Assembly: GCF_001704275.1 (NCBI RefSeq)
Contig: NZ_CP011533.1
Location: 1,054,001-1,118,000, forward strand
Source: Streptomyces noursei ATCC 11455
GTDB lineage: Bacteria > Actinomycetota > Actinomycetes > Streptomycetales > Streptomycetaceae
Length of the DNA: 64,000 nucleotides
Reading direction: 5' to 3'
Under the pieces are notes generated by a model. It saw nothing but the letters and a program-made list of their open reading frames with translations. It ran no database searches and was not told the DNA's origin. How positions within the stretch are numbered: the first letter of the stretch is position 1; every line of letters begins with the position of its first letter. A program made the translations under genes and the position numbers. Positions 43,912 through 52,509 of the stretch are shown here, piece after piece.

Positions 43912-45339
43912 TCAATGGCCGCCGCAGCCGTGCCCGCCACAGCCATGGCCACCACAGCTGTGCCCTCCGCTGCTGTGCCCGCCACAGCTGTGGCTGCTTC
44001 CGCAGCCGTCCCCGCCGCCCCAGCTGTCGGGCCTGCCGGAGCGCTGCCCGCGCGCCCCACTACCGCGGGGCCGACCTGTTCCCCGCGGGTAGGGCCGTTC
44101 CTGCTGGCGTAGGCTCGCCGCCCACCACTCGTCCCGCTCGCGTTTTTCCTGCTCCTCCTTGCGGATCTTTTCGCGCCGGGCGGCGTCCCGGGCCGTGCCG
44201 TCGGCCGGCTGCCACGGGCCGAGGCCGTGGCGGCGTCGCGGTAGCAGCGGGGCGGCCGTGACGCCGGCATACGTGTGCTCCGGCCCCTGGTATGCCGTGC
44301 GGTCGATGACGGCGTACTCCAGGGCGACTTCGGCGCCTTCCCAGGGCGCGCCGTACAGGACGGCCTCGAAGGGTTCGCGGCGGGGGTCGATGTCGTAGTG
44401 CCCGTCGTCGGGTCGGTAGGTGGAGCTCGTGCCCAGGAGCCGCGCCGTGCGGTCGGTGTCCCGGCCCTTGGGGAAGTACGCGATCAGGGGCCGCCCCGAG
44501 GTGGCGCGGGCATCCGGATACAGCCAGTGGCAACCGTCCGGCGCGATCCGTACGCCCACCATCAGAGCCGGTTGGGGCTGCTCGTGCAGGCGGCGCGCCG
44601 CCCGGAAGGCGACGTGGCCGTGCCCGTACACGACGGTGCCCGGGACGAGGAACAGCAGGGCGGCGATCTGCTGCCCGACGGCGTCGTACGGTGCGCGGTC
44701 CGGTGCCGTCAGATCCTCGACGAGACCATCGGTGAGGACGGCGCCGGCGATGAGGCAGAGGACGAGCCCGAGGTAGAACTGCCGGTACCCGCGGTAGCCG
44801 TCCGTCTCGGGCACCCCGTCCGGGAGTTCGCGACGGCGCCGGCCGGCCGCGGCGAGCGCGAGCGCCCGTTGCCTGCGGCGGGCCCGCAGGCGCAGGCACG
44901 CACCGGTGAACGCCCATGCGGAGACGACCAGGGCCAGGAAGTATCCGCTTGCGGCCAGGCGGTCGCCGGCGTCGGGCACGTCGGGCGACGCCAGTGACAC
45001 CGCCGCGTCCGCCGCGACCACGACCGTGGCCGGCACGGTCGGGACCGGCAGATAGCGGTACCACAACGGCAGCGCGGCCAGCAGGACCGCCGCGGGGTAA
45101 CCGAGCCAGTGGGTGCCGCCGTGCGCGGACCCGCCACCGCTCCACCGCAAGATCGAGAACCCACCGGTCAGGACGTACGACACGGTGACCAGGACGAGCA
45201 GCACCCAACTGCCCTCGACCGGGGCGAAGACCACCGGGACGCGAGCCTTCCTCCAGCGCTCGGCATCGGCGACCGACCAGGAGGCCACGCCGCCCTCGGG
45301 CAGTGCCCCCGGCGGCAGACGCTTGACGTGGTCGCTCAC
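43912..45339 (-). CDS. multi-span membrane protein with Cys-Gly-His tail
   Basis: A protein of 475 residues from GTG 45339 (AAGGAG six bases upstream). Hydrophobic segments include SWVLLVLVTVSYVLTGGFSI, PAAVLLAALPLWYRYL, YFLALVVSAWAFTGACL and FYLGLVLCLIAGAVLTDGLV. A soluble region with YFPKGRDTDRTARLLGTSST and a charged Arg/Glu stretch follows. The last 35 residues are a run of CGGH units with Ser (SCGGHSSGGHSCGGHGCGGH), which should bind Zn or another thiophilic metal (inference). The family is not recognised. Confidence 0.8.
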   Translation of the reverse strand: MSDHVKRLPPGALPEGGVASWSVADAERWRKARVPVVFAPVEGSWVLLVLVTVSYVLTGGFSILRWSGGGSAHGGTHWLGYPAAVLLAALPLWYRYLPVPTVPATVVVAADAAVSLASPDVPDAGDRLAASGYFLALVVSAWAFTGACLRLRARRRQRALALAAAGRRRRELPDGVPETDGYRGYRQFYLGLVLCLIAGAVLTDGLVEDLTAPDRAPYDAVGQQIAALLFLVPGTVVYGHGHVAFRAARRLHEQPQPALMVGVRIAPDGCHWLYPDARATSGRPLIAYFPKGRDTDRTARLLGTSSTYRPDDGHYDIDPRREPFEAVLYGAPWEGAEVALEYAVIDRTAYQGPEHTYAGVTAAPLLPRRRHGLGPWQPADGTARDAARREKIRKEEQEKRERDEWWAASLRQQERPYPRGTGRPRGSGARGQRSGRPDSWGGGDGCGSSHSCGGHSSGGHSCGGHGCGGHGCGGH

Positions 45340-45693
45340 GGCGTACTCCTTCCGCAGCACGCCGGACAGCCGAGGCTGCGCACTGCCTCGCCGACTTCGG
45401 TCAGGCCGTGGTTCTGGGGTTGGGACGGTCGTCACCAGGTCCGCAGGCGCGTGCCATCCGGCGCGTCAGTATCCCCAACGCCGGTGAGGGGAGCCACGGT
45501 CTGGTCGAACAGTTCCCCCGTAGGGCGTTTCCGAGGATCCACAGGTTAGGAGCAGCCGATGAAATCGCCGTGAAAGAAAAGAGCGGAGGAGCCGGGGTCC
45601 GGTAGACGAATGCGCTGTCGCTGGGGCGGTCGTACGCGACGCTCCGCCGCTCGGTGAGAAGCCTGTCGGCTCGCTTGGACGGCAAAAGGCAAA
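45340..45693. other. intergenic region, no gene seen
   Basis: A 94-codon minus-strand frame (45401-45685) has no family features and I consider it spurious. Confidence 0.4.
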
Positions 45694-45717
45694 GGCAAGG
45701 AGAACCCTCTCCTTGCC
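45694..45717. terminator. 9-bp stem hairpin upstream of the RAE-like element
   Basis: ggcaaggag and ctccttgcc are exact reverse complements with an aaccct loop. It may end transcription from the left, or take part in control of the rph region 24 bp downstream. Confidence 0.5.
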
Positions 45718-45740
45718 ACTCTCAACATATAGCGCACTGG

Positions 45741-45760
45741 GGGGCTTGCCGCAAGGCCCC
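45741..45760. promoter_or_regulatory. rifamycin-associated element (RAE)-like inverted repeat
   Basis: ggggcttgccgcaaggcccc matches, as I recall it, the RAE described upstream of rifamycin-inactivating genes (glycosyltransferase, phosphotransferase, monooxygenase, helR) in actinomycetes. It lies 57 bp before the glycosyltransferase remnant and 317 bp before rph. Known role: rifamycin-inducible expression. Confidence 0.8.
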
Positions 45761-45817
45761 GGTCATGGCGCAGAATCGTCGGCCGATGTCGCAAACCTGC
45801 GGAAATGGAGGCACGAC

Positions 45818-46081
45818 GTGCGTGTGCTGTTGTCGACGCGTGGAGGACGCGGTGACGGCGAACCGGTGGTGGGACGGGCAGTGCGGTCGAGGGCGCTCGG
45901 GGCGGAGCTGCGGGGGTGCGTGCCGCCCGACAGGGCGGAGCGGCCGGCCGACTCGTCGGGGGGAAGGCGCCCGGAGATGAGGACGTGCCCGACGGGAGAT
46001 TCGGCGGAGCCGGCGGCGTCGGTGATGCGATCGGCCGCCGCAGTGCGCCGGAGCGCGGCTGCCTCGGAGGTATCGCAGTGA
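45818..46081 (+). pseudogene. N-terminal remnant of a GT1 glycosyltransferase, now a leader ORF of rph
   Basis: GTG 45818 has ATGGAGG seven bases upstream. The first 35 residues (MRVLLSTRGGRGDGEPVVGR, AVRSRALGAELRGCVPPD) match the start of macrolide/rifamycin-type GT1 glycosyltransferases. After PPD the sequence becomes Arg/Ser/Ala-rich and out of family, and it ends after 87 codons. Its TGA (46079-46081) overlaps the rph GTG (46078-46080), so rph is translationally coupled to it. I infer that an RAE-driven rifamycin glycosyltransferase gene was deleted except for its start. Confidence 0.65.
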
Positions 46082-48690
46082 TCGAGCAGTACGTGCTGGA
46101 CCTTCGAGAGGTCGACGAGAAGCAGACTGCGGTCGTCGGTGGCAAGGGCGCGCACCTGGGCGAGCTGTCGCAGATCGAAGGCATCCGCGTGCCGGGGGGC
46201 TTCTGTGTGACGACGGACGCCTTCCGGCGGATCCTGGCACAAGCGCCGTCGATCGACGATCGGCTCGATCAGTTGTCGCGCGTGAACCCGGACGACCGGG
46301 AGGCGATCCGCACGCTCAGCGCGCGGATTCGTCGGACCATCGAAGCGATCGCCGTCCCGGACGACATCGCGGCGGCGATCACCCGCGTGCTCGCCCAGCT
46401 CGGCGAGCAGACCGCCTGCGCCGTCCGTTCCAGCGCGACGGCAGAGGACCTGCCGACGGCCTCGTTCGCCGGCCAGCATGACACCTACCTGAACGTCGTG
46501 GGCCCGACGTCCGTCCTCCGGCACGTCAGCCGGTGCTGGGCCTCGCTGTTCACCGAGCGGGCCGTGACCTACCGCCAGCGGAACGGCATCGACCACCGTA
46601 CGGTCCACATGGCCGTGGTCGTACAGCAGATGGTCTCCCCGCACGCGGCCGGCATCCTGTTCACCGCCGACCCCGTCACGGGCAACCGGAAGGTCGCCAC
46701 CGTGGACGCCGGCTTCGGCCTCGGCGAGGCCCTGGTCTCCGGCCTGGTGAACCCGGACGTCTTCACGGTGCGGCAGGGCGAAGTCGTCGCCAAGGCGATC
46801 GCCGCCAAACAGCGTGCCGTTCACGCCCTGCCGGCCGGTGGCACGCAGGAAGTGGCGATCGACCCTCAGCGGCAGGAGCAGCCGGCACTGACCGACGCGC
46901 AGGTGGTGCGGCTCGTGCAGCTCGGTCGGCGGATCGAGGCGCACTTCGGCCGCCCGCAGGACATCGAGTGGTGCCTGGTCGACGACGGCTTCCAGATCGT
47001 TCAGAGCCGGCCCATCACGACGCTGTTCCCCATCCCCGAGGCCGGTGACCAGGAGAACCACGTCTACGTCTCCGTCGGTCATCAGCAGATGATGACCGAC
47101 CCCATGAAGCCCCTGGGGCTCTCCATGTGGCAGCTGACGGCCATGGTGCCGATGCACGAGGCCGGCGGGAGGCTGTTCGTCGACGCCACCCGGCGCCTGG
47201 CCTCGCCCGCTGGCCGCGCCGCCCTCCTGGACGTCATGGGGAGAGGCGATCCGCTGGTCAGGGACGCTCTGGAGACCGTCCTCGGCCACGAGGATTTCGT
47301 CCCGTCGCTCCCGGACGCCCCTCCTGGCAGGCCGCGGTCGGGCAGGCCGCAGGCCAGCGGCGCGTCCACCCCGATCGCGACCGATCCGGCCATCGTCAGC
47401 GGGCTGATCGAGCGCAGCCGGGAGTCCGTCGCCGCCCTGGAGCGCGACATCCGGACGAAGACCGGACCGGCGCTGTTCGACTTCCTGCTGGTGGCCTTCG
47501 AGGAGCACAAGCGAATCCTCAGTGATCCACTGAACCTCCAGGCGATCATGGCGGGGATGGAGGCCACGTGGTGGCTCAACGACAAGTTGCAGGAGTGGCT
47601 GGGCGAGAAGAACGTCGCTGACACGCTCACACTGTCCGCCCCCGACAACATCACCTCCGAAATGGGACTGGCGCTGCTCGACGTCGCGGACGTGATCCGC
47701 GCGCGGCCGGAGGTGGTGGCGTTCCTGCAGGGCGTCGAGGACGAGGGTTTCCTGGACCGGCTGGCGGAACTCGCGGGCGGGGCCGAAGCGCGCGCCGCCA
47801 TCGAGGGCTACCTCGACCGGTACGGCATGCGCTGCGTCGGCGAGATCGACATCACGAGGCCACGTTGGCGCGAGTGCCCCACGACGCTCGTGCCCGTGAT
47901 CCTCGACAACGTCAGGAACTTCGAGCCGGGCGCCGCCGAGCGGCGCTTCGAGCAAGGGCGGCAGAAGGCGCAGAAGAAGGAACAGGACGTGCTGTCGCGC
48001 TTGCGGGCCCTGCCGGACGGGGACCAGAAGGCCGACGAGACCAAGCGGATGATCGACCGGGTCAGAACCTTCATCGGGTATCGGGAGTACCCGAAGTACG
48101 GCATCATCAGCCGCTACTTCGTCTACAAGCAGGCCCTGCTGAAGGAGGCCGAGCGCCTCGTGCAGGCCGACGTGCTTCCCGAAAGGGACGACATCTTCTA
48201 CCTGACCTTCCAGGAACTCCACGACGTCGTGCGCTCGAACCAGGTGGACGACCAGCTCATCCAGCAACGCAAGGACGCGTTCCGCTCGTACCACGCGCTC
48301 ACACCGCCCCGGGTGCTCACATCGGACGGTGAGGCCCTGACCGGGGCGTACCGGCGCGACGACGTGCCGGCCGGCGCCCTGATCGGTCTACCGGTCTCCG
48401 TCGGGACCGTCGAGGGAAGAGCCCGCGTCATCCTCGACATGGCGCAGGCCGACCTCGAAGCCGGCGACATCCTGGTCACGACCTTCACGGACCCGAGCTG
48501 GTCGCCGCTGTTCGTCGGCATCGCGGGCCTGGTGACGGAGGTGGGCGGCCTGATGACCCATGGCGCAGTGATCGCCCGGGAGTACGGCTTGCCGGCCGTC
48601 GTGGGCGTGGAGCAGGCCACCCGGCTGATCCGGGACGGACAGCGGATCCGCGTGCACGGAACCGACGGGTACGTCGAGATCCTGCCTTGA
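46078..48690 (+). CDS. rph: rifampin phosphotransferase
   Basis: A protein of 870 residues, normal for the family. The ATP-grasp domain comes first (VVGGKGAHLGELSQIEGIRV, CAVRSSATAEDLPTASFAGQ, DIEWCLVDDGFQIVQSRPIT), then the rifampin-binding domain (VYVSVGHQQMMTDPMKPLGL onwards), then the swivelling His domain with the phosphate-carrying His828 in GGLMTHGAVIAREYGLPAVV. The enzyme transfers the beta-phosphate of ATP to the C21 hydroxyl of rifamycins, giving resistance. GTG 46078 has CGGAGG seven bases upstream and overlaps the upstream stop. An RAE-like element 317 bp upstream implies rifamycin induction. Confidence 0.95.
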   Translation: MIEQYVLDLREVDEKQTAVVGGKGAHLGELSQIEGIRVPGGFCVTTDAFRRILAQAPSIDDRLDQLSRVNPDDREAIRTLSARIRRTIEAIAVPDDIAAAITRVLAQLGEQTACAVRSSATAEDLPTASFAGQHDTYLNVVGPTSVLRHVSRCWASLFTERAVTYRQRNGIDHRTVHMAVVVQQMVSPHAAGILFTADPVTGNRKVATVDAGFGLGEALVSGLVNPDVFTVRQGEVVAKAIAAKQRAVHALPAGGTQEVAIDPQRQEQPALTDAQVVRLVQLGRRIEAHFGRPQDIEWCLVDDGFQIVQSRPITTLFPIPEAGDQENHVYVSVGHQQMMTDPMKPLGLSMWQLTAMVPMHEAGGRLFVDATRRLASPAGRAALLDVMGRGDPLVRDALETVLGHEDFVPSLPDAPPGRPRSGRPQASGASTPIATDPAIVSGLIERSRESVAALERDIRTKTGPALFDFLLVAFEEHKRILSDPLNLQAIMAGMEATWWLNDKLQEWLGEKNVADTLTLSAPDNITSEMGLALLDVADVIRARPEVVAFLQGVEDEGFLDRLAELAGGAEARAAIEGYLDRYGMRCVGEIDITRPRWRECPTTLVPVILDNVRNFEPGAAERRFEQGRQKAQKKEQDVLSRLRALPDGDQKADETKRMIDRVRTFIGYREYPKYGIISRYFVYKQALLKEAERLVQADVLPERDDIFYLTFQELHDVVRSNQVDDQLIQQRKDAFRSYHALTPPRVLTSDGEALTGAYRRDDVPAGALIGLPVSVGTVEGRARVILDMAQADLEAGDILVTTFTDPSWSPLFVGIAGLVTEVGGLMTHGAVIAREYGLPAVVGVEQATRLIRDGQRIRVHGTDGYVEILP

Positions 48691-48837
48691 CGGACCCCAC
48701 CCCACCCCACCCCACCGTGAAGCCCCACGTGACTTCCGACTGAACAACGCCAAGCATGCCCGTGAGAACGGGGAGGCCGTCCGCGATGCCCGCATCAGCA
48801 ACCTGCCCCAGGTCCTCACCGGCCTGATCTCGGACGA
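48691..48837. other. short gap with CCCCA repeat and a coding-like scrap
   Basis: Four copies of ccccacccca-type pentamers follow the rph stop. From 48743 a plus frame reads NNAKHARENGEAVRDARISN, LPQVLTGLISDD without a start; it may be a scrap of a lost gene. Confidence 0.35.
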
Positions 48838-49224
48838 TCAAAGCGGTGCTGTCGGTGCCGCCGGTGATGTCGGATTTGATGGAGCCGGAGGACCGGTCAC
48901 GGTGGTGCCATCGGCGTTCCGCCCCAAGGCGGCTGCAAGGACGGCAGGTAGGTCCGGCTCGGGGACGGCAGCGCGCACTTCCGCGAGGACGTTGGGAAAG
49001 TCGGCGTCATCGATGGCGCCCAGGTATTCCTGGCGCAGGCGGTGGATGATCTCTACCAGTTCGGGCCGCAGCCGCATCCAGGCGCGAGACGTTCGGATCT
49101 CGTCCTCGACACGGTCCATGAACCAGCGCATGACGTCGTAGGGGATGTCGAAGTGCCGTCCTTGGGGATCGAAACAGACCGTCGGCTCACGCGCCGGGTC
49201 CTCGTCGGGGACGATCGCCGTCAC
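48838..49224 (-). CDS. conserved hypothetical protein, 128 aa
   Basis: GTG 49224 overlaps the stop of the upstream gene (GTGA), implying coupling. A longer form from 49281 is possible. The product is soluble: FDPQGRHFDIPYDVMRWFMD, RAWMRLRPELVEIIHRLRQE, then a Pro/Ala/Thr-rich end. The family is not recognised. Confidence 0.55.
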   Translation of the reverse strand: MTAIVPDEDPAREPTVCFDPQGRHFDIPYDVMRWFMDRVEDEIRTSRAWMRLRPELVEIIHRLRQEYLGAIDDADFPNVLAEVRAAVPEPDLPAVLAAALGRNADGTTVTGPPAPSNPTSPAAPTAPL

Positions 49225-49517
49225 GAGGGCCCGTCGATCCTGCCGGTCCAGGCATCCCACGGCGAGGGACAGCCCCCGCAAGTCTGCACCACCCGCGCCA
49301 GGCTTACGTCATCGTGCAGTTGGGCCTCGACAGTCAGATGAGCCTCGACGGTGCCCAGGTGCTGGTCGTGGGCGATGACGAGGTCATCGTCGAGACCGAG
49401 CAGACGAACGCTCCCCGTGCGGAACTGAAGCGTGAGACCGGCGGTGAAGTCGACACGGCCGTCCCCGTAGCGGATCTCCCGAACCGAGCGGATCGACTGT
49501 CCGACGAACCGGGTCAC
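49221..49517 (-). CDS. conserved hypothetical protein, 98 aa
   Basis: From GTG 49517. Beta-rich residues (VGQSIRSVREIRYGDGRVDF, LQFRTGSVRLLGLDDDLVIA) and a short Cys-containing end (VVQTCGGCPSPWDAW). No strong ribosome site is seen. It is coupled to the downstream 128-aa gene by overlapping stop and start codons, which supports both being real. Function unknown. Confidence 0.5.
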   Translation of the reverse strand: MTRFVGQSIRSVREIRYGDGRVDFTAGLTLQFRTGSVRLLGLDDDLVIAHDQHLGTVEAHLTVEAQLHDDVSLARVVQTCGGCPSPWDAWTGRIDGPS

Positions 49518-49557
49518 CGGAACGTCCGGCGAATCGCGCCAGGCGCCACCCCGGCTG

Positions 49558-50037
49558 TCAGTTCGCCGAGCACAGACCGTCGAGCTCGTCCCCGATGGCC
49601 TGGCGCAGCGCGTCGTGCTGCGGCCCGAGTGCGAACCGCTCGTCGGTCCAACTGTCGCGCGGGTAGAGCCAGACCGGCTTGCTCACCAAGTCGATCGGCT
49701 CCCACTCAAACCGTGGCCAGACATGCGCGTGCAAGAACCCGTCGGTGTTGCCAAGGATCTCAAGATTGACCCGCCGGAAGGCTGTGTCCATACGACGGGA
49801 GGCTCGTTCGACTGCCTCTCCGAGCCGGTCCATGTCGGACAGGAAGGCCAGTCTCTTGTGCTTGGTGAGGTCCGACAGCCTCTCCACTGCGGGGTCATCC
49901 GCCAGGAGCACCGAGTAGCCCGGCAGAAACTGCACATCTCCGATCACTGCGAACCCTGCGTCCAAGCGCCGGAGCACAGTGGGGTTCTCACCCCTCAGGG
50001 CACTGCCGATCCGGTCCATCCGCCAGTCATCAACCAT
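49558..50037 (-). CDS. HIT-family protein
   Basis: A protein of 159 residues. The histidine-triad region reads LHAHVWPRFEWEP, where the usual HxHxH has become HAHVW, as in the subgroup of HIT-like proteins with HxHxW. Upstream FLPGYSVLLADDPAVERLSD is the typical first half. The family hydrolyses or transfers nucleotide phosphoramidates and dinucleoside polyphosphates; the altered third His leaves activity uncertain. Confidence 0.82.
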   Translation of the reverse strand: MVDDWRMDRIGSALRGENPTVLRRLDAGFAVIGDVQFLPGYSVLLADDPAVERLSDLTKHKRLAFLSDMDRLGEAVERASRRMDTAFRRVNLEILGNTDGFLHAHVWPRFEWEPIDLVSKPVWLYPRDSWTDERFALGPQHDALRQAIGDELDGLCSAN

Positions 50038-50165
50038 GATCAGAACCTACCTGGTGGCGCTACCACGACGGGATTCCTTCGGGGAGCGGGCTCTGGCTTC
50101 GCGTACGGGCCTGGCGGTGGGCCGGGGTTGGAACCGGAGAGAGCACCTGTCCGACGGATCAACGC

Positions 50166-50294
50166 TCAGCGACTGAGCGCCTGGGCCCGCCGGGCAATTT
50201 CATCCGGGGTCAAATCCTCTACGTGCGTGAGGAAAACCCATACATGCTCCGTCTTCGGTGGGTGATGCAGATGGGTCGAACTCCGACTGTCCAT
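50166..50294 (-). CDS. possible small protein, 42 aa
   Basis: From ATG 50294 a short frame ends in a natural-looking helix (EHVWVFLTHVEDLTPDEIAR, RAQALSR) with TGA at 50166. The ribosome site is weak. It could be a complete small protein or the tail of a deleted gene. Confidence 0.35.
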   Translation of the reverse strand: MDSRSSTHLHHPPKTEHVWVFLTHVEDLTPDEIARRAQALSR

Positions 50295-50336
50295 GCCTGT
50301 CGATGGATGGTGGTGGACAGGCGCCCGGAGGCCGCC

Positions 50337-52349
50337 TCAGCCCGCCGGGTCTGGCCGGTCGTCGTCGCCCTCGTTGCCCGGGACGGCTGCAGCGATCTCG
50401 TGCTCGATGCGTCGGAGGGCTTCCTGGGCCCGTGCCGACAGGGCGCCGTCGTCACCGTGCTCATCGGCCATGGGGGCACGTTCGGTGGTGGCGGTGGCGG
50501 CGGTAGTGGTGCTGGGGTTCGCGAAGTGGCGGAGTACAGGCAGTGCGCCGGTCGCGTCCCCGGCGATGTGCCACAGTGCGTCAGCGGCGGCCACGCGTAG
50601 GGCACCGGCCTCTGCCGGGTCGTCGCGCATGCCGCGCAACGCGGGCGCCGCGGCCCCGGCGCGCGATCCCAACTCGGCCAGCCAGCCACAGGCGTTGTCG
50701 TCGAACCGCCAGCCGCGTCGGCCGGCGACGCGGCCGGGCCGATGACGGCGGTCCAACACGTTCAGGAGGAGCGGGATAACTTGGGACGCCATCTCGTCCG
50801 CCGCCGAGTCGGCCGAGTCGGTCGAGTCCGCCGCTTCGCCCGTCGGGGAGGGCGTTGAGGTGTCCGTCGAGGTGGTCGAGGTGGTCGTCGAGGTCCTCTG
50901 TCCCATCAGGGCGCGGATGGCGGCGAGTCCGGTCTCCGGGTCGGCGCTCACGGCGACCCGCCGCAGCGCCGCCAGCGCCCGAGCGTCGTCCAGCCCCCAC
51001 CTGCGCAGGAACGCGCAGCTCGCCGAAGCGGCCTCCAGTTCGATGAACTCGGGGCGGGCGTCCGGGGCGCACGAAACCGTGGCGTCGATGCGACGGCTCA
51101 GCCGCTCCAGCGCGGCCACCACCTCCGGCACCGCCGGGCCGCCGCCGCGCCACTGCTGCGTACCGGTGAGCAGCGCGTTGACCTCGGCGGCCGGGAGGTC
51201 CTGGGACAGCCGTGCCCGGATCGCCGGCCACAGATCGTCGGCCAACGCGGCGGCTGGGCGCAGTAGTTCGGCACCTGCGGTGCCCGCGGCAACACGTTCC
51301 CGGAGACCCGGCAGACACCTGCGGTCGCCACGCCGGGCGAGCCGGGCCAACGCCGCCTGTGCCACCTCGGGATTCCGCCGGGCCGCGGGGCCGCTCGCGG
51401 CCGCCGCCAGCGCATCGAGGTAACTGCCGTACATGTCAAGATAGTTGGTGGATATCGCTGCCTGCCGTACTGCCGGGTCAGGGTGGTCCAGCAGCGCCCC
51501 GACGGCCGCCGCGTGGCCTGCGTACCGTGTGGAGCCCGCGGCGCACAGCCGGTCCGCGACCCCGACAAGGACGCGCGCCGCGACGGCGTCCAGCCGGCCG
51601 TCACGCAGGGCCGCCAGCATCAGGGTCAGCCAGCGCGAGCGCACCTCGGGCGCGCCGACGAGCCAGGAGTCGACGGCGTCCACCGGGCCGTACGGCACCG
51701 CGCCGGCCCACTCCGGATCGCACCAGGCCAACTCCCCCAGTGCCGCTCCGGCTTCACCGCCGCAGAGTGCCAGCGCCTCGACCACCGCGTCCTCGACGGG
51801 TCCGGCGCCGTCCGTCGTGGAGGTCGCGCCGGAGCCCACAACTGCCGACGCCCCGCCGGGCCTCGACGCCGGGCGCAGCAGCAGGCCCAGTGCGGCGCCC
51901 AGCGCGTCGGCCGGCTCGCCCCGCAGGCAACGGCGCAGCTGCGCACGTACGTCGGGGCGGTCCGCGTACCGACCCAGGACCACCAGCAGTCCGAGCCGGA
52001 CCGCGGGGTCGGGTGCGTGCAGGCTGTGCTCGCGGATCGCCGGGACGATCGCGTCGGCGGGAGCAGCCGCATAGGCGAGCACCACCGGCACCATGCGTCG
52101 CACCGCCACGTCCGGGTGGGCAAGCCGCCGGAGCAGCGCCGGCACCCCTGCCGCCAGCGCTCGGGACAGTTGCTCCGCCCACGCGCCGACGAACGCCCAG
52201 CCCTCTCCTTCCGACACACCCAGGTCGTCCAGCAGGGCGTCGAGAGCCGCTGCGCTCCGGCTGCCCGGCTCGTCCAGATCGACGTCGAAGTCGCGGTACA
52301 CCACTGTCTGCCAGTCGAACGTGACGCGGCCCTCACCTGCGGACTCCAT
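50337..52349 (-). CDS. HEAT-repeat (adaptin-like) protein
   Basis: A protein of 670 residues from ATG 52349, made almost entirely of Ala/Leu/Arg-rich paired helices. Repeats such as HPDVAVRRMVPVVLAYAAAP, APDPAVRLGLLVVLGRYADR, HPDPAVRQAAISTNYLDMYG and DPETGLAAIRALMGQ are typical HEAT units. A Thr/Ser/Asp-rich linker interrupts it near residue 545. There is no signal peptide. Such proteins are scaffolds for protein binding; partners are unknown. An upstream in-frame extension to 52508 is simple-sequence DNA and was left out. Confidence 0.82.
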   Translation of the reverse strand: MESAGEGRVTFDWQTVVYRDFDVDLDEPGSRSAAALDALLDDLGVSEGEGWAFVGAWAEQLSRALAAGVPALLRRLAHPDVAVRRMVPVVLAYAAAPADAIVPAIREHSLHAPDPAVRLGLLVVLGRYADRPDVRAQLRRCLRGEPADALGAALGLLLRPASRPGGASAVVGSGATSTTDGAGPVEDAVVEALALCGGEAGAALGELAWCDPEWAGAVPYGPVDAVDSWLVGAPEVRSRWLTLMLAALRDGRLDAVAARVLVGVADRLCAAGSTRYAGHAAAVGALLDHPDPAVRQAAISTNYLDMYGSYLDALAAAASGPAARRNPEVAQAALARLARRGDRRCLPGLRERVAAGTAGAELLRPAAALADDLWPAIRARLSQDLPAAEVNALLTGTQQWRGGGPAVPEVVAALERLSRRIDATVSCAPDARPEFIELEAASASCAFLRRWGLDDARALAALRRVAVSADPETGLAAIRALMGQRTSTTTSTTSTDTSTPSPTGEAADSTDSADSAADEMASQVIPLLLNVLDRRHRPGRVAGRRGWRFDDNACGWLAELGSRAGAAAPALRGMRDDPAEAGALRVAAADALWHIAGDATGALPVLRHFANPSTTTAATATTERAPMADEHGDDGALSARAQEALRRIEHEIAAAVPGNEGDDDRPDPAG

Positions 52350-52429
52350 GGACGCACAGCCTAATCGCCGCCTCGGACGACCACGAACGGGATTCGTCCG
52401 CGGCGCAGGCGCCTGCACCGACACAGACC

Positions 52430-52509
52430 CCGGCGCAGGCCCCGGAGCCGGCATCGACACCGAGGCAGGTACAGACACAGACACACGCACAGACACACGC
52501 ACAGGCACG
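52430..52509. repeat. cacaga/cacacg simple-sequence tract
   Basis: Repeated cacagacacacgcacagacac-type sequence between the VanZ-like gene's stop and the HEAT-repeat gene's start. Confidence 0.55.

Noticed and set aside
45763..48294. 843-codon frame antisense to rph
   Set aside because: Composition typical of antisense frames in high-GC genes (Val/Gly/Asp/Arg/His-rich); rph itself is certain.
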